A stretch of 64,000 bases of DNA. Source: Neiella marina. GTDB lineage: Bacteria > Pseudomonadota > Gammaproteobacteria > Enterobacterales > Neiellaceae. The translations under genes and the position numbers were made by a program. This document shows positions 45,807 to 53,905 of this stretch, in pieces (positions within the stretch are counted from its first letter, which is position 1; each line of letters begins with the position of its first letter). The stretch lies in assembly GCF_002165625.1 (NCBI RefSeq), contig NZ_NGNS01000004.1, positions 1 to 64,000 of the forward strand, in the 5' to 3' direction. The notes under the pieces were generated by a model. That model did no database searches and was not told the DNA's origin. It saw only the letters and a program-made list of their open reading frames with translations.

Positions 45807-48068
45807 TCATTGACCAGGGCGAATCAATGCACCCAAGCCGAACGAATCCATATCAACATACAACTGACGCCGAATGGTATCGGCACTGGAAAGATTCAGC
45901 GCTTTTCTGAGCATGTGCTGGCATTGATCCATACTCACTTTGCTGAGCGCCCATTTCACTCGGCCGATGTTTGCGGCATTCATACTTAACACCTTATAAC
46001 CCATGGCCACCAACAGCACGGCACCAAGCGGATCACTGGCGAGTTCACCACAAATAGAGAAGTCGAGTTTGTATTGCCGACATTGTTCAGCAATTGAATT
46101 CAGAGCGTTGAGCACCGCCGGATTTAGCTCATCGTAAAGATTAGCTACGCGAGCATTATTGCGATCAACCGCCAACAGATACTGAGTTAAATCGTTACTA
46201 CCTACTGACACAAAGTCAACTTGGTCAGCCACTGCACGCAATTGATAAAGCATGGCTGGCACTTCAATCATGATGCCAATCGGTGGCACGTTGAAATGTT
46301 CCTCCAACTCATCCTGCAGCTCAGAATGGGCCTTGAACAATAGCTTTTTAGCTTGCTCCAGCTCCGCGATGTTAGTCACCATTGGGAACATGATGCGCAG
46401 GTTTTGACATTTCCGATGGGCTTTAAGCATGGCCCGAATTTGCACTAAAAAGATCTCAGGATGATCCAAAGTCATCCGTAAGCCGCGCCAACCAAGAAAT
46501 GGGTTTTCTTCTCGAATAGGAAAATAAGGTAGCGCTTTATCGCCTCCTACATCCAAGGTGCGCATCGTTACTGACTGGCCTGGGAAGCGTTTGAGGATAT
46601 TGCAGTATGTTTGAAACTGAAACTCTTCCGATGGGAACTTATCTCGAATCATGAATGGAATTTCAGTTCGGAATAAGCCAACGCCATCGGCGCCACCGCC
46701 ATAGTGCTCCGTATCAGCCGCCAGACCAGCATTAATCATGACACTTAATCGACGGCCATCGGCAGTTGCCGCGGGCAACTCACGATTTTTTTCAAATTCA
46801 GCCTGTAGTTCCGACTCTTGCCGCAACAGTCGAGCATACTCTTCGGTGACCGCTGCGGATGGAGACAAGTATAACCGACCACTGTAGCCATCTAAGATGA
46901 CATCGCGACCAGCGCACTTTTTCAGCGGCAGATCGGCAATACCCAACACCGCCGGAATTCCAAGAGCTCGAGCAAGGATTGCCGCATGTGAGTTACTAGA
47001 GCCCCGTACCGAGACAATGCCCAATAATTTGTCGCGGGGGATAGAAGCCAACATCGATGCCGTCACTTCTTCTGCCACCAGCACCAAAGGCTCTTCATGC
47101 TCGGTAAGTTCGTGGGCTCGCTGTTGCAAGAAGTAGAGTAATCGTTGAGCTAAATCTCGAATATCAGTGGCGCGCTCGCGTAAATAGGCATCTTTCATTG
47201 CCGCAAACTGACTGATGTAGTCTTTAGCAACGCGAACCAACGCTGTTTCAGCATTGGCATTGGAGCGGATATGTTGCTCTACGGCACCACTAATCGAACT
47301 ATCATTGAGCATGTTTTGATAGACGTCGAAAATAGCCAACACGTCGCGCTCTAGGGATTCACCCAAACGGAGACTCAAGCGTTCGATGTATTCGCGAGTT
47401 TGCAGCACCGCATTTTGCCAACGCTCCAACTCAGCATCTAAGTCATCATGTTGCCCTTCAACCACGTCTTCTAGTTCAACTGCGACTCGCTCCACCCAAG
47501 CTTGCGCCACGGCAATACCCGAAGAGCCAGCAACGCCTTGTAGCACCACCATGCTGCGTTGGTGGTTAGATGCAGCGGTGAGCTGTCCTCTTGCTTTCGC
47601 GGTTGCCAACACGCCAGCCAATTGCGCTGACAGCGTCACCAACAAGGATTCTTCTTGCTCTGAGAACTGTCGAGCATCCGCTTGCTGGATAGTCAGGACA
47701 CCGAGGACTCGGCCCTGATGAATGATTGGCGTTCCCAGAAAGGCGTTGAGCTGTTCCTCTTCGACTTCAGGAATAAATTTGAATCGGGGGTGTTGGTGAG
47801 CGTTAGCGAGGTTGATCGGTTCTTCACGTTCGCCGACCAAACCAATCAGACCTTCATGGAAACCAATCACGGCATTGCCAACTGATGATTGAGCTAAGCC
47901 GTCGGTTGCCATCAGGGTAAAGTGGCCCGCTTCAACATTGGCCAAATACACCGAGCAACATTGAGTTTCTAGCGCTTGTTTGGTTTGAGTAACAAGAAAC
48001 TGAAGCGCATCATCGAGCGCTTCGGATTGGTTAACACCCTGCACGATTTGGCGCAGGGTATGAAGCAT
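45807..48068 (-). CDS. ptsP: Phosphoenolpyruvate-protein phosphotransferase PtsP (EI-Ntr)
   Basis: 753 residues. An N-terminal GAF sensor domain (about 1-165; CCSVYLANVEAGHFTLMATDGLAQ) is fused to enzyme I of the nitrogen phosphotransferase system. The phosphorylated His lies in GSSNSHAAILARALGIPAVLG, and the PEP-binding barrel blocks FRTEIPFM, LDVGGDKALPYF and VDFVSVGSNDLTQYLLAVDR follow. It passes phosphate to NPr and EIIA-Ntr, linking nitrogen/potassium signals to regulation. The start is the ATG one nt after the rppH stop (TAATATG), matching E. coli PtsP (MLTRLREIV...); longer frames run into rppH. rppH-ptsP are co-transcribed. Confidence 0.95.
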   Translation of the reverse strand: MLHTLRQIVQGVNQSEALDDALQFLVTQTKQALETQCCSVYLANVEAGHFTLMATDGLAQSSVGNAVIGFHEGLIGLVGEREEPINLANAHQHPRFKFIPEVEEEQLNAFLGTPIIHQGRVLGVLTIQQADARQFSEQEESLLVTLSAQLAGVLATAKARGQLTAASNHQRSMVVLQGVAGSSGIAVAQAWVERVAVELEDVVEGQHDDLDAELERWQNAVLQTREYIERLSLRLGESLERDVLAIFDVYQNMLNDSSISGAVEQHIRSNANAETALVRVAKDYISQFAAMKDAYLRERATDIRDLAQRLLYFLQQRAHELTEHEEPLVLVAEEVTASMLASIPRDKLLGIVSVRGSSNSHAAILARALGIPAVLGIADLPLKKCAGRDVILDGYSGRLYLSPSAAVTEEYARLLRQESELQAEFEKNRELPAATADGRRLSVMINAGLAADTEHYGGGADGVGLFRTEIPFMIRDKFPSEEFQFQTYCNILKRFPGQSVTMRTLDVGGDKALPYFPIREENPFLGWRGLRMTLDHPEIFLVQIRAMLKAHRKCQNLRIMFPMVTNIAELEQAKKLLFKAHSELQDELEEHFNVPPIGIMIEVPAMLYQLRAVADQVDFVSVGSNDLTQYLLAVDRNNARVANLYDELNPAVLNALNSIAEQCRQYKLDFSICGELASDPLGAVLLVAMGYKVLSMNAANIGRVKWALSKVSMDQCQHMLRKALNLSSADTIRRQLYVDMDSFGLGALIRPGQ

Positions 48069-48069
48069 A

Positions 48070-48618
48070 TTAATTGGCATTAGATTGTGGTCGTCGGCGT
48101 CGTCGACGCTTATCCTTTGATGGACGACCATCCCTGATAGTTTGTTGAAGTGGGGCGATAAACTCTTTCATCGCGCGCCTGTATACCTCGCGTTTGAAAG
48201 AAACCACCTGACGCACAGGGTACCAATAAGTAACCCATCGCCACTCGTCAAATTCAGGATGACCGCTGGCCTCCAAATTTACTGCGTCTTCGTTACTGGT
48301 TAATTGCAATAAAAACCAGCGCTGCTTTTGTCCAATACAGACGGGATTAGAACCTTCACGAATCAAGCGTTTTGGCAGTTTGTAACGCAGCCAAGATCGG
48401 CTGACCGCGATTATTTTTACATGCTCGCGTTTGAGCCCTACTTCTTCATAGAGCTCTCGATACATCGCTTGCTCTGGGGTCTCACCCTCATTGACGCCCC
48501 CTTGCGGAAACTGCCAAGAATGTTGGCCGATCCGGCGAGCCCAAAGCACCTGCCCAGCTTGATTGGAGATGATAATCCCGACATTCGAACGGTAACCGTC
48601 GGAATCAATCACTCTCAT
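48070..48618 (-). CDS. rppH: RNA pyrophosphohydrolase RppH
   Basis: 182-residue Nudix hydrolase that removes pyrophosphate from 5' ends of mRNA and starts RNase E decay. The Nudix box [23 protein letters not shown] fits Gx5Ex7REUxEExGU exactly, at about residues 40-62. The N-terminus [19 protein letters not shown] matches RppH. The C-terminus is a basic tail ([12 protein letters not shown]) likely to bind RNA. CAGGATA precedes the chosen ATG; a longer frame from 48657 is not supported. Divergent from mutH across 700 bp. Confidence 0.95.
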   Translation of the reverse strand: MRVIDSDGYRSNVGIIISNQAGQVLWARRIGQHSWQFPQGGVNEGETPEQAMYRELYEEVGLKREHVKIIAVSRSWLRYKLPKRLIREGSNPVCIGQKQRWFLLQLTSNEDAVNLEASGHPEFDEWRWVTYWYPVRQVVSFKREVYRRAMKEFIAPLQQTIRDGRPSKDKRRRRRRPQSNAN

Positions 48619-48727
48619 TATCCTGAGTGAATCTTGAATGACCTGATTGTTCCACAAAGGTTAAACTGCGGCAATCCCATTATGTCGCGGTTTGAGACAG
48701 CTCTCACAACTGTTTCACGACATTGAC

Positions 48728-49212
48728 TGTGCATAAAACCGAACAAAGAAAAAACTTATCCACACAAAATATATCGCCAGATCGATCTTGGTCGATCAGT
48801 TAGTCACACCATCGGTGGATAACTATGTGCATAACCGAGATAAACGATTGAATATGTGCTTACCATTCCACTAACAAATTCTTTTCAATCGACAAATATG
48901 CAACCTAAAATACTGTTTTAAATAAACAATAATAATCATTAAATCCTGTATGGATATTGACCAGCGGCCGCTGAAACTTAGAGCGGACAAGATCTATCCA
49001 ATGACAAAGTTACTCACAGAAAGCGGTTAAAGTGCGAGCAATGTCAACTAATCCAGATCAATATAGGCACGATAAAGTTGTTTTATTGGCACAATAAACA
49101 CCCGCCACTGCACTTATCCAATAGTCCTGTGGCTTGTTCTGTGAATAACTGGCAGAAAAGATGCCAAAAACCTATGCACTTTAAGATTTATCTAATTATT
49201 ATCAAATAGTTA
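48728..49212. other. DnaA-box cluster with IHF site: candidate DARS2 locus
   Basis: The rppH-mutH gap (48619-49318) has no gene. Nine-mers matching TTATNCACA lie at 48756-48764 (TTATCCACA, plus) and on the minus strand at 48728-48736, 48826-48834 (both TTATGCACA) and 49140-49148 (TTATTCACA); 48814-48822 is one off (TTATCCACC). A perfect IHF consensus (TATCAA-N4-TTA) is at 49200-49212. GATC occurs at 48780, 48784, 48794, 48991 and 49056, and AT-rich stretches at about 48880-48955 and 49170-49245. In E. coli the DnaA-reactivating sequence DARS2 occupies this same interval next to mutH. Confidence 0.65.
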
Positions 49213-49318
49213 AAAACAAAATTAGCGATTGTAATTTTGCTGTGCAGATTCTATCCAAGGTGACAATAGAGTGGTAGTTGCGTACCATCGCCACATTCCT
49301 TGACGGTCAATTTGTTCG

Positions 49319-49987
49319 ATGCCAACACCAACCTCGATTGCTCAGCTTGCCGCTTCTGCCCATGAATTGGCTGGCTTAACCTTTGCCGATCTTGCTCAGC
49401 AACTACAGCAACCTGTTCCTGCAGATTTCAGTCGTCACAAAGGTTGGGGAGGAATGCTAATTGAATTGGCTTTGGGCGCTTCTGCTGGCTCAAAACCCGA
49501 ACCCGACTTCCCTCACCTAGGAGTCGAACTAAAAACCTTGCCTATATCGGCAACCGGGCAACCGCTGGAAACAACTTTTGTTTGCGTCGCCCCGATGACT
49601 GATGCCAGTCAACAAACTTGGCAAAACAGCGCCCTAAGAAAGAAGCTAGCACACGTATTGTGGGTGCCAGTGTTAGCCGAGAAGGCTTTATCACCAGCAC
49701 AGCGCCAAATCGGCAGCCCGTTTCTGTGGCGACCATCGCAGGCACAAGAGCAGGCTTTGCAACAAGATTGGCAAGAACTCACTGATTTATTAGCACTGGG
49801 ACAGGTTCAACAGATCAGCGCTCATCTGGGCGAATACTTGCAGCTCCGACCCAAAGCGGCCAATGGCAAAATTAGAACCCAAGCAATTGGCGAACATGGG
49901 CAAACGGTGATGGCACAACCGAAAGGTTTTTACCTGCGAACTTGTTTTACCAGTTGGATATTACGACAACAATTTGCACCAAATTAG
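49319..49987 (+). CDS. mutH: DNA mismatch repair endonuclease MutH
   Basis: 222-residue nicking enzyme acting at hemimethylated GATC after MutS/MutL activation. Catalytic triad D-x6-ExK is intact: Asp63, Glu70, Lys72 (PEPDFPHLGVELKTLPI), the same spacing as E. coli Asp70/Glu77/Lys79. Its presence implies Dam methylation in this organism. The ATG at 49319 has no strong ribosome-binding site. Monocistronic, divergent from rppH as in enterics. Confidence 0.95.
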   Translation: MPTPTSIAQLAASAHELAGLTFADLAQQLQQPVPADFSRHKGWGGMLIELALGASAGSKPEPDFPHLGVELKTLPISATGQPLETTFVCVAPMTDASQQTWQNSALRKKLAHVLWVPVLAEKALSPAQRQIGSPFLWRPSQAQEQALQQDWQELTDLLALGQVQQISAHLGEYLQLRPKAANGKIRTQAIGEHGQTVMAQPKGFYLRTCFTSWILRQQFAPN

Positions 49988-49992
49988 ACACA

Positions 49993-50028
49993 AGACAAGA
50001 TCATTGTCTATTTTTAGTGCGATATAAT
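49993..50028 (+). promoter_or_regulatory. Weak hairpin and -10 element between mutH and next gene
   Basis: AGACAA-GATCA-TTGTCT (49993-50009) followed by ATTTTTAG could end mutH; TATAAT at 50023-50028 may be the -10 of the next gene. Confidence 0.4.
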
Positions 50029-50138
50029 GTTCATAAACGAGTCATAAACGCGCTATACACTTCGGCGCGGGCTTTGCATAAACATTTGCATAACCACACT
50101 ACTTTGCTTGCTATTTTTCGTTCATGGAGGGCTGAGAC

Positions 50139-50465
50139 ATGGCCACAAAAAAACAATTCCTTAAATCTAAACCTGTTGTAAAGGTTACTTTTGAAGTATC
50201 AGCGGAAGCTGCACAAGGCGCATCTGAAGTGTTTGTGCTTTGCGAAGCGCTCGACTGGGAAAAGCAACCTCTTAAAAAGTTTAAAGCGGGGCACTTCAAA
50301 GCAACGCTGAACTTGCCAACTGACGCCAAAGAAGATTACGAATATCGCTATTGTCTCGTCATGGAAGATGGCTCAGAGAAGTATGACAACGATTGGGAAG
50401 CGGAAAGCTACCGACCTAATGGTAGTGGTGAAGATAACTCCGTTGTTAGCGTAGTTGCTGCGTAA
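50139..50465 (+). CDS. Isoamylase early-set (CBM48-like) domain protein
   Basis: 108 residues forming a single glycogen-binding-type beta-sandwich: VKVTFEVSAEAAQGASEVFVLCEALDWEKQPLKKFKAGHFKATLNLP, then DYEYRYCLVMEDGSEKYDNDWEAESYRPNG. Such stand-alone early-set domains are common in marine gammaproteobacteria and their role is unknown; they may bind alpha-glucans or partner proteins. GGAGGG precedes the ATG. It ends at a clear terminator. Confidence 0.82.
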   Translation: MATKKQFLKSKPVVKVTFEVSAEAAQGASEVFVLCEALDWEKQPLKKFKAGHFKATLNLPTDAKEDYEYRYCLVMEDGSEKYDNDWEAESYRPNGSGEDNSVVSVVAA

Positions 50466-50495
50466 ACATCGAACAGCGTTCAACATCGCTATCGG

Positions 50496-50522
50496 AAAAC
50501 GCCGTCAAACGACGGCGTTTTT
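50496..50522. terminator. Bidirectional terminator
   Basis: AAAACGCCGTC-AAAC-GACGGCGTTTTT, an 11-bp stem between the converging CBM48-like gene and yfbR. Confidence 0.92.
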
Positions 50523-50533
50523 GTGTGCTGATA

Positions 50534-51169
50534 CTAAAACAACGACTCCTGTTGATTGATTTCGATAAACGCGCCATCAATCAAGTCATCAATGGTGAGT
50601 TGGAAAGCTGGCATTAATCGCTGCATAAAATAATCGACTTCTGGCAACTCTTGCGTGTATTTCGCTAATGCCTTTTCTAGCTTGTTTTTCGAACCAATGA
50701 ATTCAGTATTGTTAGCTCTCAGCTCAGATAATGACTTGGCGTAGGCTGACAGCAGATCTGCGGCTTTAACGAACTGATGAAGTACTTCATCATTTTGATG
50801 AATCAAGTGGTCAAAATGAGGCTTAAGTTCGTCTGGTAGAGAGTTCATCAACATATTGCCTGCGATACTTTCCATTTCACGGCAAAGCTCAAGCATTTTA
50901 GGATCACTGTACTTAATTAAGCTGTTAACGTCTTCTGTCAGCACCTCTGGCGCATCATGATAGAGTGCCATGGTAGCCAATTTGTTTTCATCGACAGCAG
51001 GTTTGTCGGTAAAAACATGGTTGCGGAGCAAACCAAGGCAGTGGGCAAACATCGCCACTTGCAGACTGTGCTCAGCGACATTTTCAGAACGAGTAGCATT
51101 GGATTTGCTCCAACGTTGAATGTTTTGCATCCTCGACAACAGAGCAAAAAATACATTCTTATGAGGCAT
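50534..51169 (-). CDS. yfbR: 5'-deoxynucleotidase YfbR
   Basis: 211-residue HD-domain phosphohydrolase specific for 5'-deoxyribonucleoside monophosphates, part of the dUMP supply and nucleotide balance. The metal-binding HD pair is in MALYHDAPEVLTED, with an earlier His in NVAEHSLQVAMFAH and a later Asp in FVKAADLLSAY. The N-terminus MPHKNVFFALLSRMQNIQRW is characteristic. AAGGCC lies upstream of the ATG. It acts in the same pathway as ThyA. Confidence 0.92.
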   Translation of the reverse strand: MPHKNVFFALLSRMQNIQRWSKSNATRSENVAEHSLQVAMFAHCLGLLRNHVFTDKPAVDENKLATMALYHDAPEVLTEDVNSLIKYSDPKMLELCREMESIAGNMLMNSLPDELKPHFDHLIHQNDEVLHQFVKAADLLSAYAKSLSELRANNTEFIGSKNKLEKALAKYTQELPEVDYFMQRLMPAFQLTIDDLIDGAFIEINQQESLF

Positions 51170-51304
51170 AGATTCGGCCTTACTATTGATTACTGCTGAA
51201 TTTGTTAGACTAACTAAGGGCCGGGTTCAACTCGCCCGATAGCTCACAAATCCATCATACGACAATTTGATGAAATTGAAATGGCAACAAAATATGGGAG
51301 CGGT

Positions 51305-51793
51305 ATGGCATTCAAAGGGTTAAAACTAGCATTATCAGCTTTGATATTAATGCTGAGCGGCTGCGCTTCATTACCGCCAACGGATCCGCCAAAGGTTAGC
51401 CTGGTCGGTATCACTCCTTTAATGAGCGATAGCGCCCCCAGCTTTATTCTGTCGGTTAGAGTGGTCAATCCCAATGATAGTCCACTGGCATTAGTTGGCG
51501 CAGCATACAGCTTGGCACTCAACGATTACGACTTGGTATCAGGTGCAACCAACGATCTGCCGAAAGTACCCGCCTATGGCGAAGCTGAGTTCAAGTTACC
51601 CGCTAAGTTGAGCTTGTTTGATAGTATTCGCTTAGCGACGTCACTGTTGAAATCGAAGCCAAAAGCAATCGATTACGAGGTCAATATTAAACTTGATGCG
51701 GGAGGACTTTGGCCTGCAATTCGGTTTTCTGAAACAGGCCAATTGGATAGTGATGACTTACTTAAGGTTAAATTGAACGATCAATCACTTTAA
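51305..51793 (+). CDS. LEA type 2 (WHy) family lipoprotein
   Basis: 162-residue protein with a lipoprotein signal (lipobox LSGC, Cys near residue 20) and one WHy/LEA_2 domain: VSLVGITPLMSDSAPSFILSVRVVNPNDSPLALVGAAYSLALND. These domains are linked to desiccation or cell-envelope protection, but function in bacteria is unclear. ATG at 51305 has GGGAG five nt upstream; the frame from 51281 is less likely. Its 3' end overlaps the converging ppiC gene by 26 bp. Confidence 0.85.
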   Translation: MAFKGLKLALSALILMLSGCASLPPTDPPKVSLVGITPLMSDSAPSFILSVRVVNPNDSPLALVGAAYSLALNDYDLVSGATNDLPKVPAYGEAEFKLPAKLSLFDSIRLATSLLKSKPKAIDYEVNIKLDAGGLWPAIRFSETGQLDSDDLLKVKLNDQSL

Positions 51794-52055
51794 TCAAATG
51801 GTAACCAAATTGCGTTTTCACCGGACCAAGTATTTTGAACAACTCTCCGGAAAACACCGCTTGATCAAATGGCTTGACCATATCTCCTTTGCGAAAATCA
51901 CCCAGATCGCCACCATGCTTCTTTGATGGGCAAGTCGAAAACCGACGAGCCATGTCAGCAAAATCAGCCCCTTTGGCAATCTTATCGCGGATTTCGTTGG
52001 CTTTTTTCTCTGAGGAAACAAGGATGTGGTATGCGTGGGCTCGTGCTCTAGCCAT
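51768..52055 (-). CDS. ppiC: Parvulin-type peptidyl-prolyl isomerase PpiC
   Basis: 95-residue single-domain parvulin, close in length to E. coli PpiC (93). Family blocks ARAHAYHILVSSEKKANEIRDKI, FADMARRFSTCPSKKHGGDLGDF and FGYHLIKV are present, with the catalytic His in AYHILV. No signal peptide, so cytosolic. The start at 52055 has GGAG nine nt upstream; ATG 52073 is less supported. Its tail overlaps the LEA2 lipoprotein gene. Confidence 0.9.
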   Translation of the reverse strand: MARARAHAYHILVSSEKKANEIRDKIAKGADFADMARRFSTCPSKKHGGDLGDFRKGDMVKPFDQAVFSGELFKILGPVKTQFGYHLIKVIDRSI

Positions 52056-52116
52056 GTCGCTGAACTCCGTCATTAGACAATTTCAATACAGCATACTATA
52101 TCAGGATGGGATGTTC

Positions 52117-52311
52117 TTAACTCCTCGGTTCACCATGTTGATCGGAATAGCTAACATCGGTACCTAGTTCATTGTCGTTGCGACACACGCCCATTTCTCT
52201 CATTCCCCGCCACACAGATAACATAATCAAGCCGAGCATGGCTAAGCCGGAAACGATTGCAACCAGCAGGCCCGTTACCACGACAACATGCAACAAATGA
52301 CCAGAGTCCAT
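52117..52311 (-). CDS. Small single-span membrane protein
   Basis: 64 residues with one long hydrophobic helix (about 5-34, HVVVVTGLLVAIVSGLAML) and a polar C-terminus. AAAGGTTAGCT precedes the ATG. It follows the small HTH gene after 11 bp and is probably translated from the same mRNA. No family recognised; a helix-only membrane partner for the regulator is one reading. Confidence 0.6.
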   Translation of the reverse strand: MDSGHLLHVVVVTGLLVAIVSGLAMLGLIMLSVWRGMREMGVCRNDNELGTDVSYSDQHGEPRS

Positions 52312-52322
52312 TTAGCTAACCT

Positions 52323-52550
52323 TTATCCAGTACGACGGCGAATTAACGTTTGCCCCTGTTTCTTCGACAGCATTGAAAAGGTATCAATATGGCTGATGAT
52401 ATAGCGCGGCACTTTTCGCTTACCGCTGAGGTACTCACTCAATTTGCTTTGAGAAACAGCTAACACCATTGCTGCGTCTTTGCTGCGAAGTTGCCAATCC
52501 TTCATCCACCTTGATAGCAACTCTTGCTTGAACTTCTCATCCATTGTCAT
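52323..52550 (-). CDS. Small helix-turn-helix (XRE-like) regulator
   Basis: 75 residues (85 if the ATG at 52580 is used). The core SRWMKDWQLRSKDAAMVLAVSQSKLSEYLSGKRKVPRYI is an XRE-type helix-turn-helix: the recognition helix is SQSKLSEYLSGKRKVP. I prefer the downstream start because the longer one would put a palindromic operator inside the coding sequence; neither has a strong ribosome-binding site. Two TTCCC-N3-GGGAA palindromes directly upstream suggest autoregulation. First gene of a two-gene operon with the small membrane protein. Confidence 0.72.
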   Translation of the reverse strand: MTMDEKFKQELLSRWMKDWQLRSKDAAMVLAVSQSKLSEYLSGKRKVPRYIISHIDTFSMLSKKQGQTLIRRRTG

Positions 52551-52560
52551 CAACACTTCA

Positions 52561-52607
52561 ACTTCCCGATGGGAAGTCATTAAACCAAATATAGTTCCCT
52601 ATGGGAA
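52561..52607. promoter_or_regulatory. Paired palindromic operators of the small HTH operon
   Basis: ACTTCCC-GAT-GGGAAGT (52561-52577) and TTCCC-TAT-GGGAA (52595-52607). The centres are 32 bp apart, close to three helical turns, so both sites face the same side. The core TTCCC-NAT-GGGAA is shared. Confidence 0.65.
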
Positions 52608-52649
52608 ATTTGTGTAAGAATTTATCGAATAAGGTGTGATAGGGGCCGA

Positions 52650-53363
52650 CTAGAAAGGTATTTTGCTGCCGTCCCAATGCAGTAATGCGCCAGAATCTTC
52701 AGCACTAAGCTGCCCAGCTAAAGCAGATAAACGATCGGCTGTAGTGGCAGCAGATGCGAGCTGACTGGCAGGGACATTTTTTTGAAAAGGCTGTGATAAT
52801 GTCGAGTCAGTAGTACCAGGATGAACAGCAACAACAGTTACCCCTGGGAAGCGACGGCGCCACTCAATAGACACCGTTTTAATTGCCATATTGAGCGCCG
52901 CTTTGCTCATCCGGTAACTATGCCAGCCGCCAAGATAGTTATCTTCGATAGAGCCAACCTTGGCCGACAGTACAATGATTTTACATTGGCTTTGGCGATT
53001 GAAGTGAGGCTCCAACACCTGCAATAAATTAACAGCAGCAATGCAGTTAGCGTTGATGTTGTCCAACAGTTGCGCTGGAGAAAATTGCCTGAGTGCTTTT
53101 TCTGGCATCAGGCCATTTTGATGAAGGACACCACAACAATGGAAGACGGTGTTGGGCAAACTTTGTTGCAACAAGGGGCGCAACGTCATGCCATATTCGG
53201 CAGGTGGGCAATTAAGTAACCACTGGGCACCATCGTCAGGAGTTGCTATACCGTTCGTGGATGTCTTGCTAGAGACCGCGATAACGTCATTACCGAGATT
53301 CACCTGTTTAGCGACAAGTGCCGCACCAATACCGCCACTGGCCCCGGTAACAACAACTTTCAC
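52650..53363 (-). CDS. Short-chain dehydrogenase/reductase, C-factor-like
   Basis: 237-residue SDR: cofactor loop VVTGASGGIGAAL at the N-terminus, NAG-like region, catalytic Ser in IIVLSAKVGSI and YRMSK (Tyr-x3-Lys) near residue 150, then VVAVHPGTTDSTLSQPF. This matches the C-factor/CsgA-like subgroup, whose substrate is usually unknown. The start is the GTG that overlaps the DUF3429 stop by one base (TAGTG), so translation is coupled; the frame from 53435 would overlap that gene by 70 bp. Confidence 0.83.
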   Translation of the reverse strand: MKVVVTGASGGIGAALVAKQVNLGNDVIAVSSKTSTNGIATPDDGAQWLLNCPPAEYGMTLRPLLQQSLPNTVFHCCGVLHQNGLMPEKALRQFSPAQLLDNINANCIAAVNLLQVLEPHFNRQSQCKIIVLSAKVGSIEDNYLGGWHSYRMSKAALNMAIKTVSIEWRRRFPGVTVVAVHPGTTDSTLSQPFQKNVPASQLASAATTADRLSALAGQLSAEDSGALLHWDGSKIPF

Positions 53364-53848
53364 TAGCTGGCAGCCGCCAAACACAGAACCACGGATGCCA
53401 CCACAGTTAAGCGGCTGCGAGCTCTGCTGTACCACTTAATTGGACTGTCCGAGCTCAACCCAAACATTTCATGTAATCGTAAACTGACTAACAAACAGGC
53501 CAGCATGACGAAGCCCAAATGTGGTGGCAGCATGATAGTGACCCAACTGAGCAGCGAGATAAGCACGGCAAACATCTGGCCGTTACCTCGATGATTGCGT
53601 TGCATGTTGTCAATCGCTCGCCCCCACAATGACCCGGCAAGGAAATTCACAACAATTAAGCTGTAAGTCATTAGTGCAGAAATCAGCTGATCTTGGTTGC
53701 CAGAAAGTATATCGGCGGGTAAGTACAGTAAGCCCGCAAGTACGATAAATGGAATCGCACCAGCGTAGGCCAATCGTTCACTGATGAGTTGGTGCTCGTC
53801 TTTGCGCTGTTGTTGCCGCTCTTCTTTGGTTTGATAATGCCGTGTCAT
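53363..53848 (-). CDS. DUF3429 family membrane protein
   Basis: 161 residues: a charged N-terminal stretch (TKEERQQQRKDEHQ), then four to five hydrophobic helices with AYAGAIPFIVLAGLLYLP and SLIVVNFLAGSLWGRAID, the DUF3429 pattern. Function unknown. AAGGACG lies before the ATG at 53848. It is coupled to the SDR gene downstream, a pair often seen together in marine gammaproteobacteria. Confidence 0.8.
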   Translation of the reverse strand: MTRHYQTKEERQQQRKDEHQLISERLAYAGAIPFIVLAGLLYLPADILSGNQDQLISALMTYSLIVVNFLAGSLWGRAIDNMQRNHRGNGQMFAVLISLLSWVTIMLPPHLGFVMLACLLVSLRLHEMFGLSSDSPIKWYSRARSRLTVVASVVLCLAAAS

Positions 53849-53905
53849 TGGTCGTCCTTTGTGCTTTTTACAGATTACGACCAATGATGGCAGTTAGTTC
53901 ATTTT

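Noticed and set aside
48619-49318. Chromosomal origin oriC
   Set aside because: DnaA boxes, AT-rich DNA and GATC sites fit, but the usual oriC neighbours (dnaA-dnaN, mnmG, rpmH) are absent and the rppH-mutH position matches DARS2 better.
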